Assembly (NCBI GenBank): GCA_910583835.1
Contig: CAJTYM010000046.1
Coordinates: 1-32,415 of the forward strand
Length of the DNA: 32,415 nucleotides
Direction: 5' to 3'
From: an uncultured Lachnospiraceae bacterium
GTDB lineage: Bacteria; Bacillota; Clostridia; Lachnospirales; Lachnospiraceae
The notes below the pieces were generated by a model. That model ran no database searches. It was given only the letters and a program-made list of their open reading frames with translations, and was not told the DNA's origin. Shown in pieces: positions 8,083 through 15,643 of the stretch (position 1 is the first letter of the stretch; each line of letters opens with the position of its first letter). A program made the position numbers and the translations under genes.

Positions 8083-8553
8083 GTGCTGTTTAAGAAATCT
8101 AAAAAGGAAGAGGTTAAGAAGTTAGAACTTTTATATCCAGAAAATGTGCGGGTCAACTGCAAGGCAGATACCAAAGAAAATGTCATCCGTGCGGTGGGGC
8201 AGATGCTGGTGGATACCGGGTATGTAAACCCATCCTATGTGGACGCCATGGTGAAGCGGGAGGAATCATTTTCTACATTTATGGGAAATGAGCTGGCGCT
8301 GCCCCACGGCGTGGAGGAAGCGAAGAAGGACGTGAAAGCATCGGGCATTGCGGTCATGGTATTTCCTGAGGGGACGGACTGGGGCGGTGAGCAGGTGAAA
8401 GTAGTAGTCGGGATTGCCGGAGTGGGCGAAGAACACCTGCAGATTCTGTCCGCCATCGCAGAGGTGGCGTTGGAGGAAGGCAGCATGGAGAAGCTGATAG
8501 CGGGAAATGAAGAGCTTGTATACGAGATGCTGAAAGGAGGAACGGCGGCATGA
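8083..8553 (+). CDS. mtlF: PTS mannitol-type EIIA protein
   Basis: 156 residues. It passes phosphate from HPr to the EIIB domain of MtlA. The active-site histidine is His75 in ELALPHG, with downstream family features such as VGIAGVGEEHLQIL. I chose GTG 8083 because AAAAGGAGGT sits 7-8 nt upstream and the promoter at 8005-8034 rules out the upstream ATG at 7939. The first ten or so residues are Lys-rich and extra relative to typical EIIA proteins. Its stop overlaps the kinase start by ATGA, so the two are translationally coupled. Confidence 0.92.
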   Translation: MLFKKSKKEEVKKLELLYPENVRVNCKADTKENVIRAVGQMLVDTGYVNPSYVDAMVKREESFSTFMGNELALPHGVEEAKKDVKASGIAVMVFPEGTDWGGEQVKVVVGIAGVGEEHLQILSAIAEVALEEGSMEKLIAGNEELVYEMLKGGTAA

Positions 8554-9482
8554 TAGTTACAGTAACCATGAATCCCGCCATCGACAAGACGGTTGATATT
8601 GATGCTTTGGAGCGGGGTGGATTAAACAGAATCCACCATGTGGAACTGGATGCCGGCGGGAAGGGAATCAATGTCTCCAAGACCATCCATGAGCTTGGAG
8701 GAAAGAGCGTTGCGGTCGGGTTCATTGCCGGCAGTTCAGGAAAGATTATCCGCAGCGTGATGGACGAATGGAAAATTGAAAATGACTTTATTGAGGTATC
8801 CGGCGAGACCAGGACAAATACCAAGGTGTTTGAGAGGACGGGTGAACTGACCGAGTTAAATGAGCCGGGACCGGTTGTGGAAGAAAAGGACGTGCGCGCA
8901 TTATACGATAAATTAGAAAGCTATGCCAGCGAAAATACCTTGTTTGTGCTGGCAGGAAGCGTCCCCCAGGGCGTGAACAAAGATATTTACCGCAAAATCA
9001 TCGAACTGGTCCACAAGAAAGGGGCAAAAGTTTTGCTGGATGCGGATGGGGAACTGTTTACCAGTGCATTGGAAGCGGGCCCGGATATCATCAAGCCCAA
9101 CAAGGTGGAGCTGGAGCAGTACGCAGGCATGGATTACATCGCCTCGGAGCAGGAACTTTTAACGGTGGCAGAGCGGCTGATGAAAAAAGGCATTGCCACG
9201 ATAGCCGTGTCTATGGGAAAAAGCGGCGCTATGTTCCTGCAGGAGGGCTATAAGGTGAAATGCCCGGGACTGAAAGTGAAAGCACATTCCACAGTCGGTG
9301 CAGGAGATGCCATGGTGGCGGCGCTCTCCTATGCCTGGAGCGAAGGGCTTTCGCCGGAAGATACGGTGAGAATGTGCATGGCGGTATCGGCGGGGGCAGT
9401 TACCACAATCGGCACCAAACCACCATCCAGGGAGGTTGTGGATTCCTTGCTTGAGCAGGTTGCAGTGGAAAATCTTAGGTGA
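8550..9482 (+). CDS. fruK: PfkB-family sugar-phosphate kinase, 1-phosphofructokinase type
   Basis: 310 residues, the usual FruK/LacC length. The N-terminus (VTMNPAIDKTVDI), the glycine-rich DAGGKGINVS at residues 34-43, and the ATP/anion-hole signature GAGDAMVA at 250-257 with catalytic Asp253 place it in the 1-phosphofructokinase/tagatose-6-phosphate kinase branch. The expected reaction is fructose-1-phosphate + ATP to fructose-1,6-bisphosphate. Tagatose-6-phosphate or fructose-6-phosphate cannot be excluded from sequence. Its position between EIIA and the SorE-like dehydrogenase suggests it acts on the dehydrogenase product. It is coupled to mtlF by ATGA. Confidence 0.82.
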   Translation: MIVTVTMNPAIDKTVDIDALERGGLNRIHHVELDAGGKGINVSKTIHELGGKSVAVGFIAGSSGKIIRSVMDEWKIENDFIEVSGETRTNTKVFERTGELTELNEPGPVVEEKDVRALYDKLESYASENTLFVLAGSVPQGVNKDIYRKIIELVHKKGAKVLLDADGELFTSALEAGPDIIKPNKVELEQYAGMDYIASEQELLTVAERLMKKGIATIAVSMGKSGAMFLQEGYKVKCPGLKVKAHSTVGAGDAMVAALSYAWSEGLSPEDTVRMCMAVSAGAVTTIGTKPPSREVVDSLLEQVAVENLR

Positions 9483-9572
9483 ATATTGGATTAAGCAGTG
9501 TTTCTTTTGATAAGGACTGGATAAATTTTAGAAAAGAATCGTGAAAAGCAATTGTGCAGAAAGGAAAAGTAT

Positions 9573-10841
9573 ATGAAGACGAAAGCAGTCAGGATGTATG
9601 GAGCCAGGGATTTAAGGTTAGAAGAATTTGAATTGCCGGAGATTAAGGATGATGAAATATTGGTAAAGGTAATCAGCGACAGTATCTGCATGTCCACCTA
9701 TAAGCTGGTGGAGCAAGGCAAAAAGCATAAACGCGCACCTCAGAATATTGATACCAACCCGATTATCATCGGACATGAATTTGCAGGCGTGATTGTGAAA
9801 GTTGGCGCAAAATGGCAGGACCAGTTCAAGCCTGGACAGAAATTTGCACAGCAGCCGGCGCTGAATTATAAAGGAAGCCTTGCCTCTCCCGGATATTCTT
9901 ACGAATATTTCGGAGGCGCATGTACTTATTGCATTATCCCTCATGAGGTGATGGAACTGGGGTGCCTGATGAACTATGATGGGGACAGCTTTTTTGAGGC
10001 ATCGCTGGGAGAGCCTATGAGCTGCATCATCGGCGGCTACCATGCCAATTACCACACGAACAAGCGGAATTATGAGCACGCCATGGGTACGAAAGAGGGC
10101 GGGAATATCCTGATTATGGGTGGCTGCGGACCGATGGGCCTTGGAGCAGTCAGCTATGGCATACAGTTTGAAAATAAGCCCAAACGCATTGTGGTTACGG
10201 AGGTCAGCGATGAGAAGATTGCCAGGGCAAAAGAGATGATTCCCGAGGAACAGGCGAAAAAGAACGGCGTTGAGCTTCTGTATGTGAATACGGCAAAGAT
10301 GCAAGACCCGGTGGAGGAACTGTTGGCAATCACAGATGGGCATGGATACGATGATGTATTTGTCTATGTGCCGGTGCGCCCGGTAGCAGAGATGGGGGAT
10401 AAGCTTCTTGCTTTTGACGGCTGCATGAATTTCTTTGCAGGACCTACTGACAATCAGTTTAAGGCGGAAATCAACCTCTACAATGCCCATTATACAAGTA
10501 CGCATATTCTGGGGACTACGGGCGGCAACAATGATGATCTGATTGAGGCAAACCGCCTGGCCGCGGCGGGAAAGATAGAACCGGCGGTTATGGTGACCCA
10601 TGTAGGCGGAATCGACAGCATTGCTGAGGCTACCTTGAATCTGCCGAAGATTCCGGGCGGCAAAAAACTGACCTATACCCAGTTTGACATGCCGCTGACG
10701 GCGATTGATGACTTTGCAGAGTTGGGGAAAACAGACCCATTATTCGCCAAACTGGATGAAGCCTGTAAGAAAAACCGCGGCATGTGGAACGCCGAGGCAG
10801 AGAAAATATTGTTTGAGCATTACGGAGTGGATTTGAATTAG
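9573..10841 (+). CDS. SorE-like zinc-dependent dehydrogenase (L-sorbose-1-phosphate reductase family)
   Basis: 422 residues. It is a medium-chain dehydrogenase/reductase with catalytic zinc ligands Cys39 and the GHE pair His68-Glu69, and a nucleotide-binding GGCGPMG loop near residue 177. Blocks such as GYSYEYFGG, YHANYHT, NFFAGPTD, PGGKKL and MPLTAI-DFAE match Klebsiella SorE as I recall it, over the full length. SorE interconverts L-sorbose-1-phosphate and glucitol-6-phosphate. Here it takes the place usually held by mtlD, so the likely substrate is the hexitol phosphate made by MtlA. ATG 9573 has an AAAGGAAAA site; it follows the kinase after 90 nt. The last 40 bp are duplicated downstream. 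Confidence 0.85.
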   Translation: MKTKAVRMYGARDLRLEEFELPEIKDDEILVKVISDSICMSTYKLVEQGKKHKRAPQNIDTNPIIIGHEFAGVIVKVGAKWQDQFKPGQKFAQQPALNYKGSLASPGYSYEYFGGACTYCIIPHEVMELGCLMNYDGDSFFEASLGEPMSCIIGGYHANYHTNKRNYEHAMGTKEGGNILIMGGCGPMGLGAVSYGIQFENKPKRIVVTEVSDEKIARAKEMIPEEQAKKNGVELLYVNTAKMQDPVEELLAITDGHGYDDVFVYVPVRPVAEMGDKLLAFDGCMNFFAGPTDNQFKAEINLYNAHYTSTHILGTTGGNNDDLIEANRLAAAGKIEPAVMVTHVGGIDSIAEATLNLPKIPGGKKLTYTQFDMPLTAIDDFAELGKTDPLFAKLDEACKKNRGMWNAEAEKILFEHYGVDLN

Positions 10842-10895
10842 GAAAATATTGTTTGAGCATTACGGCGTGGATTTTAATTATGAAAATATTGTTTG
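10802..10895 (+). repeat. Tandem 40-bp repeat spanning the dehydrogenase stop codon
   Basis: Copy 1 (10802-10841) is the last 40 bp of the gene including its TAG. Copy 2 (10842-10881) follows directly and differs at three positions, one of which changes the stop TAG to TAT. A third copy is started (10882-10895, GAAAATATTGTTTG) and then diverges. The repeat fills half of the spacer before ptsH. Confidence 0.92.
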
Positions 10896-10932
10896 GACTT
10901 TCAGCGTAAATTGCAGTCAGGAGGGAAATACT

Positions 10933-11196
10933 ATGGTATCACAAAGGTTAGTAATTAAAAATGAATCCGGTCTTCATGCAAGGCCGGCGGGAATATTGGC
11001 GCAGGCAGCCATGAAATGCAATTCTGATGTTTGGATTATGCTTGGGGAGAAAAAAGTCCAGGTGAAGAGCATCTTAAACCTGATGGCAGCGGGAATCAAA
11101 TGCGGGACGGAAATTGAACTCCAGTGCGAGGGCGAAACGGAAGCGGAGGATTTGAAGACGTTGGCGGAATTGATTGAGAGCGGGTTAGGAGAGTAG
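10933..11196 (+). CDS. ptsH: Phosphocarrier protein HPr
   Basis: 87 residues. It relays phosphate from Enzyme I to EIIA. His15 lies in the active-site motif GLHARPA. Ser46 lies in KSILNLMAAG, the site phosphorylated by HPr kinase in Firmicutes, so this copy can in principle take part in CcpA-dependent catabolite control as well as sugar transport. ATG 10933 has GGAGGG about 8 nt upstream; longer in-frame starts fall inside the tandem repeat and are not credible. It is separated from ptsI by only two bases. Being inside a sugar operon instead of a general ptsHI locus, it may be a dedicated or a sole copy. Confidence 0.95.
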   Translation: MVSQRLVIKNESGLHARPAGILAQAAMKCNSDVWIMLGEKKVQVKSILNLMAAGIKCGTEIELQCEGETEAEDLKTLAELIESGLGE

Positions 11197-11198
11197 CC

Positions 11199-12797
11199 AT
11201 GACAGAGATAAAAGTAGAAAAAACTGCCTCCCGGGGGACAGCCATTGCACCGGCATATATTTACCGTGAGGCAGACTTGACGCCGGACACATATCCGGTG
11301 GAAGAGAGCAAAATCCAGCAGGAAGAGGCGCAGTTTCAGGAAGTAAAACAGGCGGTGATGGCAGAATTGGAGCAGCTGTCGCAGGAGAACCCTATTTTTG
11401 CAGCCCATTTGGCGATTGCCGATGATTATACGCTGCAGGAGGGCGTAATTGGCAGAATCAAATCCGGCAAGAAAAATGTGCAGCAGGCGATTGCTGAGAC
11501 TGTGGAGGAAGTAGCTGAGATTTTCGGGCAGATGGAAGACGAATATATGAGGGAGCGCAAGGCAGATGTACTTGACATCGGAAAACGTTTCCTGATAAAA
11601 TGTAAAAAAATCACGGTGCAGGATTTGGCATCAATCAGCGAGCCGGTCATTGTGGCAGCAAGGGATTTATTTCCCTCTGACACGGTAAAGATGAATCCGC
11701 AGTTTGTCAAAGGAATCATTACGGAAGAGGGCGGCGTTACCAGCCATGTATCAATTATGGCGAAAAATTACGGTATCCCTGCGCTGACCGGGGTGACGGG
11801 CATTTTGGAGAAATTGCAGGATGGCAGTACCATCTGTATGGATGCCGCAGAAGGCAGGATTGTCATTGAGCCAGAAGAGGGGGTTCTCGAAGAGTATAAG
11901 AAGCGTCTGCAGGAAGAGCTCAAAGAGCAGGAGGAGATTAAGAAATACCGTTCCATGGCGGCATTGACGCCTGAAGGCAAGCGCATTTTCCTCTGTATCA
12001 ATGTGGGGAATACAGATGAGATTAAGCTTGCTTTGGATAAGAATATCGATGGCGTGGGGCTTTTCCGCACAGAGTTCCTGTATATGGAGAACACCCATTT
12101 TCCCACAGAAGAAGAGCAGTTTGCAGTTTATAAGGAAGCGGCGATGCTCTGTCCGCAGGAGGTTACCATACGGACGCTTGATATTGGCGGTGATAAAAGC
12201 CTGCCGTATTACGAGTTTGAGCCGGAGGAAAATCCTTTCCTGGGCTGGCGTGCCATCCGCATTTCCCTGGATATGCCGGATTTGTTCCGTACACAGCTGC
12301 GCGCTATCCTGCGTGCCAGCGCGTTTGGGCATATCCGCATCATGTTCCCGATGATGATTTCTGTGGAAGAACTGGTGCAGGCGAAAGAAATGGTGGAGAA
12401 GTGCAAGGAAGAACTGCGGAAAGAGCAAATTTCCTTTGATGATAAGATTGAGATGGGAATGATGATGGAGACGCCGGCAAGCGTCCTTTTGGCGGAGGAA
12501 TTCGCGAAAGAAGCAGACTTTTTCAGTATTGGCACGAATGACCTTACCCAATACATCTTGGCGGTGGACCGGGGCAATAAAAAGATTGCCTCGCGGTATG
12601 ACTCTTTTCATCCGGCAGTCTTAAAGGCAATCGAAACCATCATCTGCGCCGGACAAAAATACGGTCGCAAGGTGGGGATGTGCGGAGAACTGGCAGGAGA
12701 TGTGAAAGCTGTTCCTAAGCTTCTTGAGCTGGGATTGGATGAATTCAGTATGTCGGCGGGAAATGTCGATTATGTGAGAAGGACCATCATTGGTTAA
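11199..12797 (+). CDS. ptsI: PTS Enzyme I (phosphoenolpyruvate-protein phosphotransferase)
   Basis: 532 residues. It autophosphorylates with PEP and passes phosphate to HPr. The phospho-histidine is His183 in GGVTSHVSIMAK. The PEP-binding barrel shows GLFRTEFLYM, GGDKSLPYYE, an MMMETPAS segment, SIGTNDLTQY and GMCGELAGD with catalytic Cys495. All catalytic elements are present, but the protein is about 40 residues shorter than common Enzyme I proteins (570-575), and it ends soon after NVDYVRRTI, so the C-terminal helix is reduced. It is the last gene of the operon, and a hairpin follows at 12810. Confidence 0.95.
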   Translation: MTEIKVEKTASRGTAIAPAYIYREADLTPDTYPVEESKIQQEEAQFQEVKQAVMAELEQLSQENPIFAAHLAIADDYTLQEGVIGRIKSGKKNVQQAIAETVEEVAEIFGQMEDEYMRERKADVLDIGKRFLIKCKKITVQDLASISEPVIVAARDLFPSDTVKMNPQFVKGIITEEGGVTSHVSIMAKNYGIPALTGVTGILEKLQDGSTICMDAAEGRIVIEPEEGVLEEYKKRLQEELKEQEEIKKYRSMAALTPEGKRIFLCINVGNTDEIKLALDKNIDGVGLFRTEFLYMENTHFPTEEEQFAVYKEAAMLCPQEVTIRTLDIGGDKSLPYYEFEPEENPFLGWRAIRISLDMPDLFRTQLRAILRASAFGHIRIMFPMMISVEELVQAKEMVEKCKEELRKEQISFDDKIEMGMMMETPASVLLAEEFAKEADFFSIGTNDLTQYILAVDRGNKKIASRYDSFHPAVLKAIETIICAGQKYGRKVGMCGELAGDVKAVPKLLELGLDEFSMSAGNVDYVRRTIIG

Positions 12798-12809
12798 TGA
12801 GATAGACGG

Positions 12810-12850
12810 CAAATGCCCCACAGTGAGTCTGACTGCTGGGGCATTTGTGT
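12810..12850 (+). terminator. Probable terminator of the PTS operon
   Basis: An 11-bp stem (CAAATGCCCCA / TGGGGCATTTG), extended inward by CAGT/ACTG with one bulge, starts 12 nt after the ptsI stop. The following TGTGTTCCCTT is only moderately T-rich, so termination may be partial. Confidence 0.6.
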
Positions 12851-12994
12851 GTTCCCTTATAGGAAAGGTCTTGCCACGCTAAAGCGTGAAAGTGTCTTCT
12901 GCCTTGGCTGCTGCGGGATAAGCTGCTGCCTGTATTTGCGGGGTTCCATATTTTAGCAAAGAGGCTATGGAGATAGCACAGAATGGAGGATGAC

Positions 12995-14863
12995 ATGGAG
13001 AGAGACAAAGAGAAATATCTGCAGCTTTTAACAAAGGAGTATCCCACCAGGCAGTCGGCATGTCGGGAAATCATCAACCTGAATGCAATCTTGAATCTGC
13101 CCAAGGGCACGGAACATTTTATGAGCGACCTCCATGGGGAGTATGAGGCATTCTGCCATATTATCAATAATTGTTCCGGCGTCATCAAGGAGAAAGTCGG
13201 GCAGATTTTTGAGGAGCAGATGAGCCCGCGGGAGAAGAATGAACTCTGTACCTTGATTTATTATCCGGCGGAGAAGCTGAACGCCTTAAAAGAGCAAGGG
13301 ATTCTTGTGGAGGACTGGTACCGGGTGACGCTGCGGCATCTGATTACGGTGGCAAAATATGTCTCCTCCAAATACACCCGTTCTAAGGTCCGCAAGGCAA
13401 TGCCGGAAGAATTTGCCTATATCATTGATGAGCTTCTGCATATGCAGGTGGATGAGGATAATAACCAGATAGAGTACCATAGGCAGATTATAGATACAAT
13501 TATCCATATCCATGCGGCGGATGAATTTATTATAGCTTTGGCAGAACTGATTAAACGTCTTGCCGTAGACCACCTCCACATCGTGGGGGATATTTATGAC
13601 AGGGGGGCGCATCCCGAGAAAATTATGGATTTGCTTATGCAGCACCATTCCCTGGACATCCAGTGGGGAAACCATGACGTGCTGTGGATGGGGGCAGCGG
13701 CTGGAGTTCCCGCCTGTGTGGCAACGGTAGTCAGGAATAATATACGTTACCACAATATCCAGGTGCTCGAGAGCGGCTATGGGATCAGCCTGCGCACGCT
13801 GGTGGTGTTTGCGGGGCGTTGGTATCAGGACGAAGATATCATGGATGCGGCACAGCAGGCGATATCGGTAATTTTATTTAAGCTGGAGGGGCAGATTATT
13901 GCCAGGCATCCGGAATATCAGATGGACGACCGGCGGATGTTGGAGAAAATTGATTATGATAAGGGGACGATAGTGATTGAGGGCAGGGAGTACCCGCTGA
14001 ACCGCAAGGATTTCCCCACAGTGGACAGGCAGGACCCTTACCGTCTGACGGAGGAGGAAGAAGAGGTATTGTCAGATTTGCGCCAGTCGTTTTTGAACAG
14101 CGGCAGGCTGCATCAACATGTACGCTTCCTCTGCGAGAAAGGAGGCATGTACCGCCAGTTCAACGGCAACCTCCTGTATCACGGCTGCATTCCGCTTGAT
14201 GAGGAAGGGAATTTTGAGGGAATCCAGCTGGGCGATAAGGTATATAAGGGGAAAGAATATCTGGATTACGCAGATGCGGCGGTGCGCAAGGTCTGCCTGT
14301 CAGCCGCGGCAGAGGCAGAAGAGGATTTTATCTTTTACCTGTGGGCGGGGCAGAATTCCCCACTGTCCGGCAGGAAAATAAAAACGTTTGAGCGCATGTA
14401 TCTTGATGATGAGGAGATAAAGGTGGAGAAACGGAATCCATATTATGAATATTACCATAAAGAATATATCTGCAATATGATTCTGCGTGAGTTTGGCCTG
14501 TTTTCCCCCATGTCCCACATCATCAATGGGCATACGCCGGTGAAGGTCAGCAAGGGCGAGGTTCCGGTGCGTGCAAATGGAAAGCTGATTATCATTGACG
14601 GCGGGTTCTGCAAAGCCTATCACAAGGAGACCGGGATTGCGGGCTATACCCTGATTTACAACTCCCATGGAATGCGGCTGAAAGCGCATGAGCCGTTTGA
14701 GAGCATCAGAAAGGTTTTGGAGGAAAACCAGGATATTGAATCCAGCACAGACATTTTTGAGACGGAAGAGAAAAGAATCCGGGTGCGGGACACGGACATT
14801 GGCAAGTCCATCCAGGAGCAGATAGACGATTTACAGCTGATTTTGACCGATAAAAGCAGATAG
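12995..14863 (+). CDS. fbp: Fructose-1,6-bisphosphatase, class III
   Basis: 622 residues, close to the 640-670 usual for Firmicutes class III enzymes. It hydrolyses fructose-1,6-bisphosphate to fructose-6-phosphate. The metallophosphoesterase motifs are visible: MSDLHGEYEAF, IVGDIYDRGAHPEKIMDLL, WGNHDVLWMGAAAG, and near the C-terminus NGHTPVKVSKGE. ATG 12995 is preferred over ATG 12983, since GGAGG lies 5 nt before it and no site precedes 12983. It follows the PTS operon after a hairpin, so it may be expressed separately or by read-through. Its last 38 bp are duplicated and the present stop lies in the second copy. Confidence 0.95.
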   Translation: MERDKEKYLQLLTKEYPTRQSACREIINLNAILNLPKGTEHFMSDLHGEYEAFCHIINNCSGVIKEKVGQIFEEQMSPREKNELCTLIYYPAEKLNALKEQGILVEDWYRVTLRHLITVAKYVSSKYTRSKVRKAMPEEFAYIIDELLHMQVDEDNNQIEYHRQIIDTIIHIHAADEFIIALAELIKRLAVDHLHIVGDIYDRGAHPEKIMDLLMQHHSLDIQWGNHDVLWMGAAAGVPACVATVVRNNIRYHNIQVLESGYGISLRTLVVFAGRWYQDEDIMDAAQQAISVILFKLEGQIIARHPEYQMDDRRMLEKIDYDKGTIVIEGREYPLNRKDFPTVDRQDPYRLTEEEEEVLSDLRQSFLNSGRLHQHVRFLCEKGGMYRQFNGNLLYHGCIPLDEEGNFEGIQLGDKVYKGKEYLDYADAAVRKVCLSAAAEAEEDFIFYLWAGQNSPLSGRKIKTFERMYLDDEEIKVEKRNPYYEYYHKEYICNMILREFGLFSPMSHIINGHTPVKVSKGEVPVRANGKLIIIDGGFCKAYHKETGIAGYTLIYNSHGMRLKAHEPFESIRKVLEENQDIESSTDIFETEEKRIRVRDTDIGKSIQEQIDDLQLILTDKSR

Positions 14864-14893
14864 ACGATTTACAGCTGATTTTGTCTGATAAAA
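14818..14893 (+). repeat. Tandem 38-bp repeat spanning the fbp stop codon
   Basis: Two adjacent copies (14818-14855 and 14856-14893) share GCAGATAGACGATTTACAGC and the following GATTTTG, differing at two or three bases (ACC versus TCT region). Since 38 is not a multiple of three, the duplication shifted the frame, and the present TAG is formed by GATAG at the start of copy 2. Read in the original frame, copy 2 continues as QLILSDKN-stop, very like the ILTDKSR end now used. This shows that the older gene end is the downstream one. Confidence 0.93.
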
Positions 14894-14894
14894 A

Positions 14895-14923
14895 TTGACA
14901 TCATGGCAGACAGACAGTATAAT
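14895..14923 (+). promoter_or_regulatory. Consensus SigA promoter upstream of the sigma/anti-sigma pair
   Basis: TTGACA (14895-14900), 17 nt, TATAAT (14918-14923): both hexamers are perfect. It starts two bases after the fbp tandem repeat and would give a leader of about 165 nt before the sigma gene at 15095. Confidence 0.8.
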
Positions 14924-15014
14924 TAAAAAATAGAATATTTTTTTAAATTTTTCGCAATAAAAAGTACTTCTTTTGCATTGTCTAAGTATCAGATAATTCA
15001 AGGAGGTGCTTTTT

Positions 15015-15029
15015 ATGGGAAATGGATAA
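15015..15029 (+). other. Four-codon leader ORF with an ideal ribosome binding site
   Basis: AAGGAGGTG (15000-15008) stands 6-8 nt before ATG 15015, which opens a reading frame of only Met-Gly-Asn-Gly before TAA. The ribosome binding site is better than that of the sigma gene 66 nt further on. It may be a regulatory minicistron that controls access to the sigma start. It could also be the relic of a longer gene. Confidence 0.4.
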
Positions 15030-15094
15030 AAATAGTACGGTAGAATTTGCACTCATTCTCCTGTGAGAGTTGAGGTATGGAAAGGGGTATCCCA

Positions 15095-15643
15095 ATGCAG
15101 GAAGACACTCCCAAACGTAAAGTCCATATAGATGCCCATATATTTGAACGTATTATGCAAGGAGAACAGGAAGCATTCCGAGAACTGTATGATATTACAT
15201 ACAAGCCGCTGTATGCTTTTCTTCTTTCCTACACGATGAACAGGGAAGATGCACAGGACTTATTGCAGGATACTTATGTCCAGGTTTATAAAAACTGCCA
15301 TCTGTACCGGGAACAGGGAAATCCTATGGCATGGATAATGAAGATTGCCAAGAATCTTTTTCTGATGAAATGCCGGAAGAACAAAGGGACAGAGGTCAGT
15401 TTTGAGGATTTGGAGGGCGCGCTGGGTTTTGAGGATATGTCTGATGTGGAGAATCGGATTGTTTTGGAGACGATGTTTGCGCATCTTTCTGCCGAGGACA
15501 GGAATCTGATTATTATGCATAATATCGGCGGCCTCAAACACAGGGAAATTGCAAAGCTGCTGGAGATGCCTCTGGGGACTGTGATGGCGCGGTATCACAG
15601 AGGGATACGGAAATTGCAGAAGGAATTTGGTGAGAAGCTATGA
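15095..15643 (+). CDS. ECF-type RNA polymerase sigma factor
   Basis: 182 residues. Region 2 is recognisable in EAFRELYDITYKPLYAF followed by NREDAQDLLQDTYVQVYKN. Region 4 is in LSAEDRNLIIMHNIGGLKHREIAKLLEMPLGTVMARYHRGIRKL, a helix-turn-helix for the -35 element. ATG 15095 has AAAGGGG 7 nt upstream; an ATG at 15077 is in frame but its GAGG is too close. It overlaps the next gene by ATGA, and that gene encodes an RsgI-type membrane anti-sigma, so the two form a signalling pair. Transcription probably starts at the consensus promoter 14895-14923. Confidence 0.9.
   Translation: MQEDTPKRKVHIDAHIFERIMQGEQEAFRELYDITYKPLYAFLLSYTMNREDAQDLLQDTYVQVYKNCHLYREQGNPMAWIMKIAKNLFLMKCRKNKGTEVSFEDLEGALGFEDMSDVENRIVLETMFAHLSAEDRNLIIMHNIGGLKHREIAKLLEMPLGTVMARYHRGIRKLQKEFGEKL

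Noticed and set aside
9618..10601. 327-codon minus-strand ORF inside the SorE-like gene
   Set aside because: Antisense shadow; no recognisable domain and the opposite strand has full family motifs.
11751..12611. 286-codon minus-strand ORF inside ptsI
   Set aside because: Antisense shadow of Enzyme I, His/Arg/Leu-rich with no start signal.
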